NCBI GenBank assembly: GCA_011053055.1
Contig: DRHT01000049.1
Coordinates: 124,001 to 188,000 of the forward strand
Length of the DNA: 64,000 nucleotides
From: Halopseudomonas sabulinigri
GTDB lineage: Bacteria; Pseudomonadota; Gammaproteobacteria; Pseudomonadales; Pseudomonadaceae
Direction: 5' to 3'
The notes below the pieces were generated by a model. It did no database searches and was not told where the DNA came from. It worked only from the letters and a program-made list of their open reading frames with translations. Both the position numbers and the translations under genes were made by a program. Below, piece by piece: positions 38,386 through 49,270 of the stretch. Positions within the stretch are counted from its first letter, which is position 1. Each line of letters begins with the position of its first letter.

Positions 38386-39687
38386 TCATTGCAAAGTATG
38401 TTGTTGCAAAAATGCGTCCGGTTGCCAACCTTCACGTTTGAGTAATCGATTAAAGTCACTGCGCTGCAGGCGGACATCCAGTTGCAGGCGACCATCCTCA
38501 GCAGTCTGCTCAGCTAGCACTGCACCAGCCGCATAGAACTGCGCACGCAAACGCGATTCAGCATGCTCAAGCACGAAGCGCTCTTGCACTAAATCATTAC
38601 CCAAGCGTTCAGCAACCGCCTGCTGAAGCAGATCCAACCCAAGCCCCTGCTGCGCAGAAATCCAGACTCGAACGATATTGCCGCCCTCATCTCGCTGCAG
38701 CTGCGGCTCAAATCCGTCGATCAAATCTATCTTGTTGTAGACCTCAAGCATCGGCAGCTCAATGGCGCCAATTTCGCTAAGCACCGAATGCACCTGCTGA
38801 ATATTTTCCTGGCGATCCGGGTCAGCCGCATCGATAACGTGCATAAGCAGGTCAGCCTGGGCGGACTCTTCCAGCGTAGCGCGGAATGCCTCAACCAACT
38901 TGTGCGGCAAGTGACGAATAAAGCCTACAGTGTCCGCCAGAATGACCGGCCCGATATCCTGTAACTCGATACGTCGCAACGTCGGATCCAACGTGGCAAA
39001 CAACTGATCTGCCGCATAAACGTCGGATGAGGTAAGCGTATTGAACAAAGTAGATTTGCCGGCGTTGGTGTAACCCACCAAAGATACCACCGGGATTTCT
39101 GCTCGACGTCGAGCGCGCCGAGCCTGATCGCGCTGGCTGCGCACCTTCTCCAAGCGGCGGGTAATCTGTTTGATGCGTACCCGCAGCAGTCGCCGGTCGG
39201 TCTCAAGCTGAGTTTCACCTGGACCACGCAAACCGATACCACCCTTTTGTCGCTCAAGGTGTGTCCAGCCGCGCACCAGACGTGTACTCAGATGATCGAG
39301 CTGTGCCAGCTCAACCTGCAACTTGCCTTCATGGGTTCGCGCACGCTGCGCAAAGATATCCAGAATCAGGCCGGTACGGTCGATTACCCGACACTCCAGC
39401 TCGCGCTCCAGATTTCGTTCCTGACTGGGCGTCAGGGTGTGATTGAAGATGACCACGTCACCCTCATTAGCCTTGACCAGCGCCCGCAGCTCCTCCACCT
39501 TGCCGCTACCAATAAGGAACCGGGGTGTGGGTTGGTGCCGGGGAATAGTCATAAATGCCGCATTTTCTGCACCGGCGGAACGCACCAGTTCAAGAAATTC
39601 CTGCGGGTCTTCACGGCGCTGTTCATCCAGGCCTTCGAGGTGAACGAGAACCGCACGTTCACCCCCTTCATGACGCTCAAAAAACAA
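38386..39687 (-). CDS. hflX: GTPase HflX
   Basis: Ribosome-associated GTPase that splits stalled ribosomes after heat or antibiotic stress in E. coli. The 433-residue protein has an N-terminal HflX domain (about 1-180, with GSGKVEELRALVK and the Arg-rich RGPGETQLETDRR), then the G domain with G1 GYTNAGKST (about 205-213), G3 DTVGFI and G4 NKIDLI. It starts 17 bases after the hfq stop, as in the E. coli hfq-hflX-hflK-hflC order. A gap of 114 bases before hflK has no gene. Confidence 0.97.
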   Translation of the reverse strand: MFFERHEGGERAVLVHLEGLDEQRREDPQEFLELVRSAGAENAAFMTIPRHQPTPRFLIGSGKVEELRALVKANEGDVVIFNHTLTPSQERNLERELECRVIDRTGLILDIFAQRARTHEGKLQVELAQLDHLSTRLVRGWTHLERQKGGIGLRGPGETQLETDRRLLRVRIKQITRRLEKVRSQRDQARRARRRAEIPVVSLVGYTNAGKSTLFNTLTSSDVYAADQLFATLDPTLRRIELQDIGPVILADTVGFIRHLPHKLVEAFRATLEESAQADLLMHVIDAADPDRQENIQQVHSVLSEIGAIELPMLEVYNKIDLIDGFEPQLQRDEGGNIVRVWISAQQGLGLDLLQQAVAERLGNDLVQERFVLEHAESRLRAQFYAAGAVLAEQTAEDGRLQLDVRLQRSDFNRLLKREGWQPDAFLQQHTLQ

Positions 39688-39704
39688 TCAGGCCTCCTTT
39701 TGCA

Positions 39705-39965
39705 TTAAGGATTGCCGACCTCAGCTTCAGCCTCATCGCTACCAGCAACAACCGGCAAACGCACCGGACGGCCAGGAACGACTGTAGAGATCGCGTGCTT
39801 ATAGACCATCTGGCTTACTGTGTTTTTCAACAGAATGACAAATTGGTCAAATGACTCGATCTGGCCCTGCAGCTTGATGCCGTTTACGAGATAGATGGAT
39901 ACCGGGACACGTTCCTTGCGCAGAACGTTCAGGTAAGGGTCTTGTAGTGAATGCCCTTTTGACAT
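39705..39965 (-). CDS. hfq: RNA chaperone Hfq
   Basis: Sm-like hexameric ring that pairs small RNAs with mRNAs; in pseudomonads it also acts with Crc in catabolite repression. The 86 residues include [22 protein letters not shown], the Sm1 motif with [15 protein letters not shown] and the Sm2 motif [10 protein letters not shown]. The C-terminal tail of about 15 residues is short and acidic, as usual in pseudomonads. It lies between miaA and hflX; the 133-base gap after miaA may hold an internal promoter, but none is clear. Confidence 0.98.
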   Translation of the reverse strand: MSKGHSLQDPYLNVLRKERVPVSIYLVNGIKLQGQIESFDQFVILLKNTVSQMVYKHAISTVVPGRPVRLPVVAGSDEAEAEVGNP

Positions 39966-40098
39966 TGCCTCACTCCTTTAATGGAAACCGATAATTTTAA
40001 GCATTGTAATAATGCGATTTGGCCGGCTTGTCCATTATCCAGAAGACCAGCAGGCAAGTTAGCTGCGCACCCAAGGGAGGCAGTAGCACCGATGAACT

Positions 40099-41073
40099 CT
40101 ATATTGCGGCCTCTTGCAGCGCTTTCAAGGCCTGCTCGAATCTTTTCGGGTCCAAACTGTCAAGCCATTCAATTTCAGCGTGCCAGCCGCGCAACCAAGT
40201 GAACTGACGTTTGGCCAATTGCCGTGTCGCGATAATGCCACGTTGAACCATCTCTGACTCGTCCAGCTTGCCATCCAGATAATCCCAGACCTGCCTGTAA
40301 CCGACAGCTCTGATGGACGGCATGGCTGAGTTCAAGTCCCCACGATTGCGCAAAGCTTCGACCTCGGGAACCAGCCCTTGTTTCATCATTAAGACAAAAC
40401 GTTCAGCAATTCGCTCATGCAGCACAGTTCGATCCTGTGGAGCAACGGCCAGATAGCGCATAGTATAAGGTAAAACCCCCGCTTCCGACGGCCCACCAAC
40501 GCCTTTTTCTGCGCTTTGCCGGGCATGCATTTGTGTCAGTGTAATACCAGTTAGCAGAAACACCTCATAAGCGCGCTGAATCCGCTGCGGATCATTCGGG
40601 TGTATGCGCTCAGCCGCTACTGGATCAACCCGCGCCAATTCTGCATGCACTGACTCCCACCCAGCTGCTTGGGCCATCATTTCGATACGGGCGCGCACCT
40701 CTGTGTCAGCGGATGGCATCTGCGCCAGGCCGCCGGCCAACGCTTTAAAATAAAGCATGGTGCCGCCTACCAACAGCGGAATACGGCCACGCGCAGTGAT
40801 ATCCGCCAACAGGGGCGTTACGTCCTCGCGAAAACGCGCAGCAGAATAGGCCTCAGCCGGATCAAGAATATCGATCAGATGATGAGGGTAACGCTCAAGA
40901 GTTTGCGCATCCGGTTTGGCCGAGCCAACATCCATGCCGCGATACACCAGCACCGAGTCAACGCTGACTAACTCACAGGGAAAATGATCATACAAGTGCA
41001 TGGCCAGCTCGGTTTTACCCGACGCGGTCGGCCCCATGAGGCAAATGACCGGCGGTAGCTTGTCAGCAATCAA
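40099..41073 (-). CDS. miaA: tRNA dimethylallyltransferase
   Basis: Adds a dimethylallyl group to N6 of A37 in tRNAs reading UNN codons. The 324-residue protein has the P-loop [11 protein letters not shown] (about 13-23), the [16 protein letters not shown] segment (about 39-54), and the substrate-binding HHLIDILDP and [13 protein letters not shown] motifs. It lies 24 bases after mutL and upstream of hfq, the order found in E. coli and P. aeruginosa. MiaB is not in the window. Confidence 0.98.
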   Translation of the reverse strand: MIADKLPPVICLMGPTASGKTELAMHLYDHFPCELVSVDSVLVYRGMDVGSAKPDAQTLERYPHHLIDILDPAEAYSAARFREDVTPLLADITARGRIPLLVGGTMLYFKALAGGLAQMPSADTEVRARIEMMAQAAGWESVHAELARVDPVAAERIHPNDPQRIQRAYEVFLLTGITLTQMHARQSAEKGVGGPSEAGVLPYTMRYLAVAPQDRTVLHERIAERFVLMMKQGLVPEVEALRNRGDLNSAMPSIRAVGYRQVWDYLDGKLDESEMVQRGIIATRQLAKRQFTWLRGWHAEIEWLDSLDPKRFEQALKALQEAAI

Positions 41074-41097
41074 GGTAGTTTCCGTTCATCGGTCGAT

Positions 41098-42966
41098 TCA
41101 GCGCCCCCGCAGAAACAGCTTGTCGAGCTCTACCATGCTCATCTGCGTCCAGGTTGGCCGCCCATGATTGCATTGACCACTACGCTCGGTCTGCTCCATA
41201 TCCCGTAGCAGGCCGTTCATCTCCGCTAGCGTCAACCGACGGTTAGCGCGCACTGAACCATGGCATGCCATGGTGCCGAGCAACTCATTCACGTGGGCCT
41301 GAATCCGATCACTGGTACCGTACTCCAACAGATCACTCAAAACATCACGTACCAACTGCTCGGCGTGCGCTTGGCGCAGCAATGCTGGCACCTCGCGAAT
41401 AGCCAGCGACTCTGGTCCAACGCGCTGGAGCGACATGCCCAGCCGCGTAAACCATTCAGCATGTTCCTCTGCACAATCAGCCTCACGTTGACTGACAGCC
41501 AGGCTTTCCGGCACCAACAACGGCTGGCTGCGCAGTCCTTCCTGATCCATCGCCAGCTTGAGGCGTTCATAGGTAATCCGCTCGTGCGCCGCGTGCATAT
41601 CTACTACCACCATGCCTGCGCTGTTTTCCGCCAGGATATAAACCCCGTGCAATTGTGCTACGGCATACCCCAAGGGCGGGACATTGCCCTCCTCCTGTGG
41701 CAACTGTAGGCCGGCTGGTTGCGCGCCATACAGGCTGGCATAAGCAGCGACAGCTTCTACCGAAGGCGGCGGTGTGGCGGTATAACCAGAGCCCGGCGCA
41801 ACGCCAGCGTTCTCCACCCGCAAGCTGGCGGAGGGTTCATTCAATGGCATGTACTGTTGACCAGAAAACACCCCGGCATCCAAACCACTGACTGATGGCT
41901 GCATAGAGGGCGGCGGCGCGGCTACTTGAGTGCCCGCCTCGGCCTGCTCGGACTGATCACCAGGCCGCTGATCCGCCAGTGCGCGATACAAGGTGCTGAA
42001 CAAAAAGTCGTGGACCATACGACCATCACGGAAACGCACCTCGTGCTTGGTCGGGTGTACATTCACATCGACCACACCGGGATCCAGCTCCATAAACAGC
42101 ACAAAGGTCGGATGACGACCATTAAACATCACGTCGCGATAAGCCTGTCGCACCGCGTGGGCAACCAGCTTGTCTTTGATCATGCGACCATTGACGAAAA
42201 AGTACTGTAGATCGGCCTGGCTACGAGAGAACGTCGGCAAGCCCACCCAACCCCAGAGCCGAAGCCCGCCGCGCTCGTTGTCAATTGATCGCGACTGTTC
42301 CACAAAAGCCGCCCCGCAGACGGTAGCCACTCGTCGCCGTGCTTCCTGTTCAGTATGTGCAGGGCGCAGACTGAATACACTGCGGCCATTGTGGCGCAGG
42401 TTGAAGGCCACATCGAAGCGCGACAAAGCCAGCCGCTTAACCACCTCTTCAAGGTGAGAAAACTCGGTCTTTTCGGTACGCAGGAATTTGCGTCTAGCCG
42501 GCGTATTGAAAAACAAGTCACGCACTTCAACCGTGGTGCCTTGCGGGTGCGCTGCAGGCTGCAGGCTGGGCGCCATATCGCGCCCTTCCGTCTCGACCTG
42601 CCAAGCCTGATCGCTGCCCGCCGGACAGGAGGTAAGCGTCAACCTTGAAACTGAGCTAACCGACGCTAAGGCTTCGCCGCGAAAACCCAAGGTAGCGACC
42701 CGTTCCAAATCATCAAGATCGCGGATTTTACTGGTTGCGTGCCGTGACAACGCCAGCGGTAAATCATCCTGCGCGATACCGCTACCATCGTCGCGCACTC
42801 GCAGCAACTTAACGCCTGCCTGTTCGATATCAATATCAATGCGCTTAGCACCTGCGTCCAGGCTGTTTTCCAACAGCTCCTTAATAACCGATGCGGGACG
42901 CTCGACGACTTCGCCCGCCGCGATTTGGTTGGCCAGACGTGGACTTAAGAGTTGAATTCGAGACAT
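41098..42966 (-). CDS. mutL: DNA mismatch repair protein MutL
   Basis: Mismatch-repair matchmaker that links MutS recognition to strand removal. Of 622 residues, the N-terminal GHKL ATPase has the [11 protein letters not shown] (about 31-41), DDGSGI and [12 protein letters not shown] motifs. A Pro/Ser/Gln-rich linker spans about 340-430. The C-terminal dimerisation domain carries [12 protein letters not shown] from Asp456. That fits the DQHA(x)2E(x)4E endonuclease motif except for Q to M, which agrees with pseudomonads lacking MutH. It starts one base after the amiB stop. Confidence 0.97.
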   Translation of the reverse strand: MSRIQLLSPRLANQIAAGEVVERPASVIKELLENSLDAGAKRIDIDIEQAGVKLLRVRDDGSGIAQDDLPLALSRHATSKIRDLDDLERVATLGFRGEALASVSSVSRLTLTSCPAGSDQAWQVETEGRDMAPSLQPAAHPQGTTVEVRDLFFNTPARRKFLRTEKTEFSHLEEVVKRLALSRFDVAFNLRHNGRSVFSLRPAHTEQEARRRVATVCGAAFVEQSRSIDNERGGLRLWGWVGLPTFSRSQADLQYFFVNGRMIKDKLVAHAVRQAYRDVMFNGRHPTFVLFMELDPGVVDVNVHPTKHEVRFRDGRMVHDFLFSTLYRALADQRPGDQSEQAEAGTQVAAPPPSMQPSVSGLDAGVFSGQQYMPLNEPSASLRVENAGVAPGSGYTATPPPSVEAVAAYASLYGAQPAGLQLPQEEGNVPPLGYAVAQLHGVYILAENSAGMVVVDMHAAHERITYERLKLAMDQEGLRSQPLLVPESLAVSQREADCAEEHAEWFTRLGMSLQRVGPESLAIREVPALLRQAHAEQLVRDVLSDLLEYGTSDRIQAHVNELLGTMACHGSVRANRRLTLAEMNGLLRDMEQTERSGQCNHGRPTWTQMSMVELDKLFLRGR

Positions 42967-42967
42967 A

Positions 42968-44380
42968 TCAGGGCTGGTTCTGTACGAGCATGCTACTGGC
43001 TGGCACTTTCAATACCTGGCCCACTCGCAAGTCATCGTTGGACAAGTTATTGGCGTTCCGCAGACCGCTAAGCGATACCTGATACAAAGCCGCAACCATC
43101 GACAGACTATCGCCTCGGCGCACCACATGCTCACGCGGCCCTTGGGCCAGCTTGCCGCTTGCCTTTAGCGCCGCAACACGTGTGCCTGGCGGTGGGTTAC
43201 GATGGAAGTAGCTCTTTACTCCCGCATGAATGGAACGTGCCAAGGCTTGCTGGTGACTGCGCGTGACCAATTTGCGCGCCTCACCAGGGTTGGAGATAAA
43301 ACCGGTTTCTACCAGAATCGAGGGGATATCCGGCGATTTCAACACCATGAAACCCGCTTGTTCAACCCGTGGTTTATGTAGCGAATTAACTCGCCCGACC
43401 GAAGACAGCACCTGCTGGCCTACATCCAGGCTCGCCGACAGCGTTGCTGTCATAGAAAGATCAAGCAGTACGCTGGCCAACACCTGATCCCTGTTGCCAA
43501 GGCTTACGCCACCAACACCACCAATCAGGTCAGAGCGGTTCTCGCGATCAGCCAGCAAACGCGCTGTCTCTGACGTTGCGCCTCTATCAGACAAGGCAAA
43601 GACCGATGCACCATTAGCGCTCGCGCGAGTAAAAGCATCAGCATGGATGGAAACGAACAGGTCGGCATTGTGCTGACGGGCGATCTCCGTGCGCTTGCGC
43701 AGCGGAATAAAGTAGTCACCCGTGCGCACCAACTGCCCCTTAAAGCCCGGCTCGGCATCAATCATGCCTTTCAGATCACGGGCGATGGCCAGCACCACTT
43801 CTTTTTCACGCGCGCCGCCATAACCAATCGCCCCAGGATCTTCGCCGCCATGGCCGGCATCAATGGCAATAATGATGTCGCGCACGCCAGCCTCGGTAGC
43901 AGAGCGCGTGGGCGTCTGCGGTAATGGTGAAGCCTGAGGCGCCTGCGGCGGATCAATAGCCCTCGACTCGCCATCCTGATCGAACAAGTCAATCACCAGA
44001 CGATCGCCATACTGTTGATTAGACGGCAGCACAAAACTCTTGGGATTGACCTGGGCCGACAGATCGAGCACGACGCGAAGATCTTTGCCATCACGCGGCG
44101 CCGAGCGCATGCCAGTCAGCGGTGTATTAGCCAGCGCGAGATCAGTGGTATTGGCGTTGAAGGTGGCATTACTGATGTCGATAACGATCCGCTCGGGATT
44201 GGAAAGCGTAAACAACGAATGCTCTACCGGACCACTCAAATCAAATACCAGCCGCGTGTTATCCGGCGCACGCCAGAGGCGCACGCTCTTAATGTCAGCG
44301 GCGAAAGAAGCCTCGGTAACAAGACACAATAGGCTGACAGCGCACCAACGCAGCAGCATCTGGCATTTTCCCCCGATCAT
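42968..44380 (-). CDS. amiB: N-acetylmuramoyl-L-alanine amidase AmiB
   Basis: Periplasmic zinc amidase that splits septal peptidoglycan during cell separation. The 470-residue protein has a signal peptide (about 1-28), an AMIN domain (about 30-130) for septum targeting, and the amidase_3 domain. The zinc-binding His in [13 protein letters not shown] (about 172-184), the SIHADAF motif (about 245-251) and the catalytic Glu in LVETGFISN (about 365-373) are present. A single C-terminal LysM repeat (about 418-462, [10 protein letters not shown]) follows. It is encoded between tsaE and mutL with one-base gaps, so translation is coupled. Confidence 0.96.
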   Translation of the reverse strand: MIGGKCQMLLRWCAVSLLCLVTEASFAADIKSVRLWRAPDNTRLVFDLSGPVEHSLFTLSNPERIVIDISNATFNANTTDLALANTPLTGMRSAPRDGKDLRVVLDLSAQVNPKSFVLPSNQQYGDRLVIDLFDQDGESRAIDPPQAPQASPLPQTPTRSATEAGVRDIIIAIDAGHGGEDPGAIGYGGAREKEVVLAIARDLKGMIDAEPGFKGQLVRTGDYFIPLRKRTEIARQHNADLFVSIHADAFTRASANGASVFALSDRGATSETARLLADRENRSDLIGGVGGVSLGNRDQVLASVLLDLSMTATLSASLDVGQQVLSSVGRVNSLHKPRVEQAGFMVLKSPDIPSILVETGFISNPGEARKLVTRSHQQALARSIHAGVKSYFHRNPPPGTRVAALKASGKLAQGPREHVVRRGDSLSMVAALYQVSLSGLRNANNLSNDDLRVGQVLKVPASSMLVQNQP

Positions 44381-44381
44381 G

Positions 44382-44855
44382 CTAGGTCTTACTCCGTTCT
44401 TGTTGCAATCGTTGGCAGCTGGCTAGGCCATGTTCGGTTTGGCCGGTAAACAAAAGGCGTCTGCCAGCCCCTTCTACGCTAATGGTAATCGTCAGGTCGG
44501 GTCTTGGCAAAACACCCCGCCCTTTTTCCGGCCATTCCACCAAACAAAGACTGTCTGCAGAGAAATAATCGCGCACACCAAGAAATTCTAGCTCTTCAGG
44601 GTCGACCAACCGGTACAGATCAAAATGGTAAACAGTCGCGGCAGGCAACTCATAGGGCTCAACCAAGGTAAAGGTCGGGCTTTTCACTGCGCTTACGTGG
44701 CCTAGCCCACGAATCATGCCGCGGCTGAGCGTGGTTTTACCCATCCCCAGATTTCCTTCGAGGTAGACCACACCCCGGGCGACAAGTGCCCGAGCAATTT
44801 CGCCGCCTAATTGCTGCATGGCCTCTTCACCCTCAACCTCTACTGCGTAGCTCAT
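44382..44855 (-). CDS. tsaE: tRNA threonylcarbamoyladenosine synthesis ATPase TsaE
   Basis: P-loop ATPase needed with TsaB and TsaD to make t6A at position 37 of ANN-decoding tRNAs. The 157 residues include Walker A LEGNLGMGKTTLSRG (about 34-48), the SPTFTLVEPYE motif (about 59-69) and the FDLYRLVDPEEL segment. The start overlaps the nnrDE stop by one base (TAATG) and the stop is one base from the amiB start. The nnrDE-tsaE-amiB-mutL order is a conserved gammaproteobacterial operon. Confidence 0.97.
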   Translation of the reverse strand: MSYAVEVEGEEAMQQLGGEIARALVARGVVYLEGNLGMGKTTLSRGMIRGLGHVSAVKSPTFTLVEPYELPAATVYHFDLYRLVDPEELEFLGVRDYFSADSLCLVEWPEKGRGVLPRPDLTITISVEGAGRRLLFTGQTEHGLASCQRLQQERSKT

Positions 44856-46345
44856 TACCCTTCCCGTTGATTCAGGTATTGCCTGATTGGCACGAACATA
44901 TCGCTCGCCCGCATTCCTACTTCACCCTTGGCTGCCGCCGCGTCACCTGCTAACGCATGCACCAGCACCCCATAACGTGCCGCTTTGGCAGCAGGAATCC
45001 GCTGGGCCAACAACGCGCCCAATAAACCCGACAGCACATCGCCCATACCGCCGACAGCCATACCCGGATTGCCATCACTGCAGACCGCCGCTAGTGTTGC
45101 ATCCTCGCTAGCGACCAAGCTGCCGGCGCCTTTGAGAATGACGGCGCAACCTAGCGCCGTCACCAGCCGCTGTAAAGCCGCCGGCCGGTCAGCCTGCACT
45201 TCGTCATTCGACGACGACAGCAACCGTGCTGCCTCCGCCGGGTGTGGCGAGATTACAGCATCCTCACCTAATCGCGGCAGAACATCGTGCTCGGCTATCA
45301 GATTCAGTGCATCGGCATCCAGCACTCGCGGGCCATTCCAGCTCAGCACCGCATGCAACAATGACCTCGCCCATTGATCGCGCCCCAATCCAGGACCGAT
45401 AACCACTGCATCAGCCTGCTCAAGCAGCGGTCGGAGCTGCTCAGTATCATTGATCGCATGCACCATCAGCTCTGGACAACGGCTCAGCAACGGCCCGACA
45501 TATTCAGCACGAGTCGCCACGCTGATCTTGCCCGCGCCACTGTGCAAGGCGGCCTCCGCTGCCAACATGATGGCGCCTCCCATACCATGACCTCCGCCGA
45601 TCAACAGCAGATGGCCGAAGTGACCTTTGTGCGCGGCTTTCTTGCGCGGCGGCAGCGTACCTGCCCACCCGTCCAGACTGAGGCGCTCAAACGCGGCCGC
45701 TGGTGCGTGCTGGACGCTACTAGCCAGCGGGACAAACTCCAGCTCACCCACGTAATCAGGCCCCACACCTGTCAATAATCCGAGTTTGAGAGCTATAAAG
45801 GTCACCGTCAGCTCAGCCACCACGGCGCAACCCAGCACCACACCTCGATCCGCATCCAACCCACTGGGTAGATCTACCGCGACGACTGGCCCGACCGCCC
45901 CATTGATCGCCTTAATCGCCTGCTGATATTCAGCGCGTACTTCGCCGCGCAGTCCGGTCCCGAGCAGAGCATCAACTATGACGCCAAAGAGCTCAGCCTG
46001 TGCATCCCAGGGCTGCATACTCACACCTAGTTCTTGCGCTCGCCGATGGGCAGTAGCAGCATCACCGCGCAACATTACCGGGTCGGCCAGAGTAAACACT
46101 TGCACCTGCCAGCCCGCCAGCTTGGCCAACAGAGCCAATAGATAACCATCCCCGGCATTATTACCACTGCCACATAGCACGCTCATGCGTTGAGCATTCG
46201 GCCAGCGCTGGGTAATCGCCAGCCACAAAGCGTCTGCGGCCGACTGCATTAACTCAATACCGGGCGTACCAGCAGCGATCAAACATGCATCCAGCTTCCT
46301 TATCTGAGCAGTGCTGTAAACCTTGTCGGGCAGAGGGTGCGGCAT
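44855..46345 (-). CDS. nnr: Bifunctional NAD(P)HX epimerase/dehydratase
   Basis: Repairs hydrated NADH and NADPH: the N-terminal YjeF-like domain (about 1-215) epimerises NAD(P)HX and the C-terminal ribokinase-like domain (about 230-495) dehydrates it with ADP. Visible motifs are the NNAGDGYLLALL segment near 60, GLDADRG, the glycine-rich GGGHGMGGAIMLAAE (about 250-264) and GNPGMAVGGMGDVLSG (about 430-445). I chose the ATG at 46345 (MPHPLPDK-); an upstream start at 46378 adds 11 residues. It is the first gene of the long minus-strand operon and divergent from queG. Confidence 0.95.
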   Translation of the reverse strand: MPHPLPDKVYSTAQIRKLDACLIAAGTPGIELMQSAADALWLAITQRWPNAQRMSVLCGSGNNAGDGYLLALLAKLAGWQVQVFTLADPVMLRGDAATAHRRAQELGVSMQPWDAQAELFGVIVDALLGTGLRGEVRAEYQQAIKAINGAVGPVVAVDLPSGLDADRGVVLGCAVVAELTVTFIALKLGLLTGVGPDYVGELEFVPLASSVQHAPAAAFERLSLDGWAGTLPPRKKAAHKGHFGHLLLIGGGHGMGGAIMLAAEAALHSGAGKISVATRAEYVGPLLSRCPELMVHAINDTEQLRPLLEQADAVVIGPGLGRDQWARSLLHAVLSWNGPRVLDADALNLIAEHDVLPRLGEDAVISPHPAEAARLLSSSNDEVQADRPAALQRLVTALGCAVILKGAGSLVASEDATLAAVCSDGNPGMAVGGMGDVLSGLLGALLAQRIPAAKAARYGVLVHALAGDAAAAKGEVGMRASDMFVPIRQYLNQREG

Positions 46346-46435
46346 AAAATAGGCTCCACGTGCGGATGTCTGGCACAATTATACGAGATCAACTGCCGCA
46401 TCCCTAAACCCAGACCAGCACTGCACCCAAACAAG

Positions 46436-47494
46436 ATGCCTGAAGATACCGACTATCACTCCCTCGCAGAACAGATTCGCAGCCTGGCCAGCCAACTTGG
46501 CTTCCAGCAGCTGGGCATCAGTGCGCCTGATATCGGACAGCATGAAGAATGGCTAGGGCAGTGGCTAGACGCTGGCTATCACGGCGAGATGGAGTGGATG
46601 GCCAGTCACGGCAGCAAGCGCACCCAGCCAGCCGAGCTGGTGCCCGGCACGCAGCGGGTTATCTCCGTGCGCATGGATTACTTGCCGGGCGATAGCGCCA
46701 TGGCGCAGCGTTTGGGCCAACCTGATTCGGCTTATGTTTCGCGCTATGCCTTGGGCCGCGACTATCACAAGTTAATTCGTCGCCGCCTGCAGAAACTCGC
46801 CGATGCGATACAAGCGCTGATCGGACCTTTTGGTTATCGCGCTTTCGTCGACAGTGCCCCCGTCATGGAACGCGCGCTGGCGACCGGCTCAGGGCTCGGC
46901 TGGATCGGCAAGAACAGCATGCTGATCAACCGTAAGGCTGGCAGCTACTTTTTTCTTGGCGAACTCTACACCGACTTGCCTCTTCCGGTAGATCAACCCT
47001 ATCAGAGCGAGCATTGCGGCAGCTGCACCGCTTGCCTGGAGCGCTGCCCGACTCAGGCCTTTGTTGGCGACAAAATACTGGATGCAAGGCGCTGCATCTC
47101 GTACCTGACTATTGAGTTAAAAGGCGCTATCCCCGTAGACCTTCGTGAGCCAATGGGTAACCGCGTATTCGGCTGTGACGACTGCCAGCTCGTCTGCCCC
47201 TGGAACCGCTTCGCCAAGCCCACCACAGAAAGCGACTTCAGCCCACGCCACCGGCTCGATCAAGCCAGCCTAGCCGAGCTGTTCAGCTGGGACGAACCTA
47301 CCTTCTTAGCCAACACTGAAGGTTCACCGATCCGCCGCATTGGCCATGAGCGCTGGCTGCGGAATCTGGCGGTCGGGCTAGGCAACGCAACCAGCAGCAT
47401 TCCGGTCATCGAAGCGCTGAAGGCACGTCGCGCCCATCCTTCCGAGTTGGTGCGCGAACATGTTGAGTGGGCGTTGAAGCGACACAACGTCTGA
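46436..47494 (+). CDS. queG: Epoxyqueuosine reductase QueG
   Basis: Cobalamin-dependent last step of queuosine synthesis in tRNA. The 352-residue protein has the N-terminal DUF1730 cobalamin-binding part (about 1-190, with GSGLGWIGKNSMLI) and two 4Fe-4S clusters formed by CGSCTACLERCPTQA (about 192-206) and CDDCQLVCPW (about 246-255). A C-terminal HEAT-like helix region follows. I chose the ATG at 46436; a longer frame from 46337 overlaps the divergent nnr gene and adds 33 unconserved residues. It is convergent with orn, with four bases between stops. Confidence 0.96.
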   Translation: MPEDTDYHSLAEQIRSLASQLGFQQLGISAPDIGQHEEWLGQWLDAGYHGEMEWMASHGSKRTQPAELVPGTQRVISVRMDYLPGDSAMAQRLGQPDSAYVSRYALGRDYHKLIRRRLQKLADAIQALIGPFGYRAFVDSAPVMERALATGSGLGWIGKNSMLINRKAGSYFFLGELYTDLPLPVDQPYQSEHCGSCTACLERCPTQAFVGDKILDARRCISYLTIELKGAIPVDLREPMGNRVFGCDDCQLVCPWNRFAKPTTESDFSPRHRLDQASLAELFSWDEPTFLANTEGSPIRRIGHERWLRNLAVGLGNATSSIPVIEALKARRAHPSELVREHVEWALKRHNV

Positions 47495-47498
47495 GACG

Positions 47499-48041
47499 TT
47501 AAAACTTGATGAAATGCTCGCGGTAGTGTTGCAGCTCGGCAATCGAGTCGCGAATATCATCCATCGCCAAATGGCTACTTTGTTTCTTCACGCCATTTTT
47601 CACTTCCGGCGCCCAGCGTGCAGCCAGCTCTTTCAGTGTCGACACGTCGAGATTGCGATAGTGAAAAAACTTTTCCAGCTCGGGCATGCCACGATGCAGA
47701 AAACGGCGATCCTGACAGATGCTGTTGCCACACATCGGCGAGCGACCCTTCGGCACCCATTGCTGTAAGAAGGCAATGGTTTGCTGCTCAGCCTCGGCTT
47801 CACTGACCTGACTGTCACGAACGCGCTGGGCGAGCCCAGAGCCGCCGTGCTGCCGGGTGTTCCACTCATCCATACCATCGAGCATGGCATCAGGCTGCTT
47901 GACCGCAATGGACGGGCCCTCGGCCAGCACATTTAGGTTAGAGTCGGTCACTATGGTGGCGATCTCGATGATGACGTCATTGTCGGTGTCCAGCCCGGTC
48001 ATTTCCAGGTCAATCCAGATAAGGTTATCGGGGCTCTGCAT
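47499..48041 (-). CDS. orn: Oligoribonuclease
   Basis: DEDDh 3'-5' exonuclease that degrades 2-5-mer RNAs to mononucleotides. In pseudomonads it also removes pGpG, the breakdown product of c-di-GMP, and so affects the second-messenger level. The 180-residue protein has Exo [10 protein letters not shown] (about 10-18), Exo II with the [12 protein letters not shown] segment and Exo [16 protein letters not shown] with the catalytic His/Asp. It is divergent from rsgA. The link to c-di-GMP is worth noting because FimX lies 11 kb away. Confidence 0.98.
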   Translation of the reverse strand: MQSPDNLIWIDLEMTGLDTDNDVIIEIATIVTDSNLNVLAEGPSIAVKQPDAMLDGMDEWNTRQHGGSGLAQRVRDSQVSEAEAEQQTIAFLQQWVPKGRSPMCGNSICQDRRFLHRGMPELEKFFHYRNLDVSTLKELAARWAPEVKNGVKKQSSHLAMDDIRDSIAELQHYREHFIKF

Positions 48042-48172
48042 GCTGACTCCTGCGCTTGCCTGATGGGAAGATGATCAGAACCAGCGCGGCTAGCTATTTA
48101 TACGCTGGATCAACTGCCGCCAGTATAACTGCAGCGTGCTACACTGCGGCTGTTTCTTCAGACACTGATTCC

Positions 48173-49210
48173 ATGGCCAAGCGACACCTCACACGACGCC
48201 AAAACTGGCGCATCCAGAAAATTCAAGACGAGCGCGCTGCACGCGCCGACAAACGCGCCGACAAAGCCGAAGAAAGCTTGCTCGGCGGCGATTTGGGGCC
48301 AGAGCAAAGCGGTTTGGTAATAGCTCACTTTGGCGTGCAGATGGACGTGGAAGCGACCGATGGCGCCAATGCGGGAGAAATACGCCGCTGCTACCGACGC
48401 GCCAACCTGCCTGCACTGGTAACGGGTGATCGGGTCATCTGGCGGGCTGACAATCAAGGCTCAGGGGTCATCGTTGCTCAGCAACCACGGACTACCGAAC
48501 TGTGCCGCCCGGATCATCGCGGCCAACTCAAGCCGGTCGCGGCCAACGTCGACTTGCTGGTTATTGTGTTTGCCCCTCTCCCCACGCCCTATGCCAATTT
48601 AATCGACCGTTATCTGGTCGCGGCCGAGCAGGCCGGGCTTGAACCGTTGCTGGTCATGAACAAATCTGACCTGCTAAACGATAAAGACCACAGCGAGCTG
48701 CAACAGTGGCTGCGTGACTACGCCAAGCTGGGATACCGGGTGCTCAGCCTGTCTGCCGACGACGGCAGCGGCATGGACGACCTGAAGGCTACACTGAAAG
48801 ACCGTATCAGCGTGTTTGTCGGCCAGTCTGGCGTTGGCAAATCATCATTGATCAACGTGCTACTGCCGGGCGAAGACCTGCGCGTAGGCGCTCTGTCTGA
48901 GCATACCGGCAAGGGTACTCACACCACCACCACCGCCAAGCTGTTCCACTTTCCCGCGGGCGGAGACCTAATCGACTCGCCCGGCATCCGCGAGTTTGGC
49001 TTGATGCATATCAGCCACGATGAGCTGCTGGAAGGCTTTATCGAGTTCCGACCTTACCTCGGCATGTGCCGCTTTCGCGACTGTAGACATCAGCAAGAAC
49101 CTGGCTGCGCGCTGCTCGGCGCGGTAGCCGATGGCAATATCGCAAAAGCGCGCATGGGCAGTTACAAATATATCCTCTCGACGCTAAGCGCCAACGACAC
49201 CCCGCGTTAA
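48173..49210 (+). CDS. rsgA: Small-subunit biogenesis GTPase RsgA
   Basis: Circularly permuted GTPase that checks late 30S assembly and releases RbfA. Of 345 residues, the first 60 are a highly charged arm ([20 protein letters not shown]) and an OB-fold follows. The G motifs come in permuted order: G4 NKSDLL (about 162-167), G1 [12 protein letters not shown] (about 219-230), G3 DSPGI. The C-terminal zinc site is [15 protein letters not shown] chose the ATG at 48173; a longer frame from 48056 overlaps the divergent regulatory region. Confidence 0.97.
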   Translation: MAKRHLTRRQNWRIQKIQDERAARADKRADKAEESLLGGDLGPEQSGLVIAHFGVQMDVEATDGANAGEIRRCYRRANLPALVTGDRVIWRADNQGSGVIVAQQPRTTELCRPDHRGQLKPVAANVDLLVIVFAPLPTPYANLIDRYLVAAEQAGLEPLLVMNKSDLLNDKDHSELQQWLRDYAKLGYRVLSLSADDGSGMDDLKATLKDRISVFVGQSGVGKSSLINVLLPGEDLRVGALSEHTGKGTHTTTTAKLFHFPAGGDLIDSPGIREFGLMHISHDELLEGFIEFRPYLGMCRFRDCRHQQEPGCALLGAVADGNIAKARMGSYKYILSTLSANDTPR

Positions 49211-49270
49211 CAATGCTATTAAAGGCTGAAAGCAGGTAAATCTGGCGATTGGTTGCTGTTTAACAACACA

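Noticed and set aside
46378-46383. TATAAT on the minus strand upstream of nnr
   Set aside because: No -35 hexamer at an acceptable distance and no extended -10, so I do not call a promoter.
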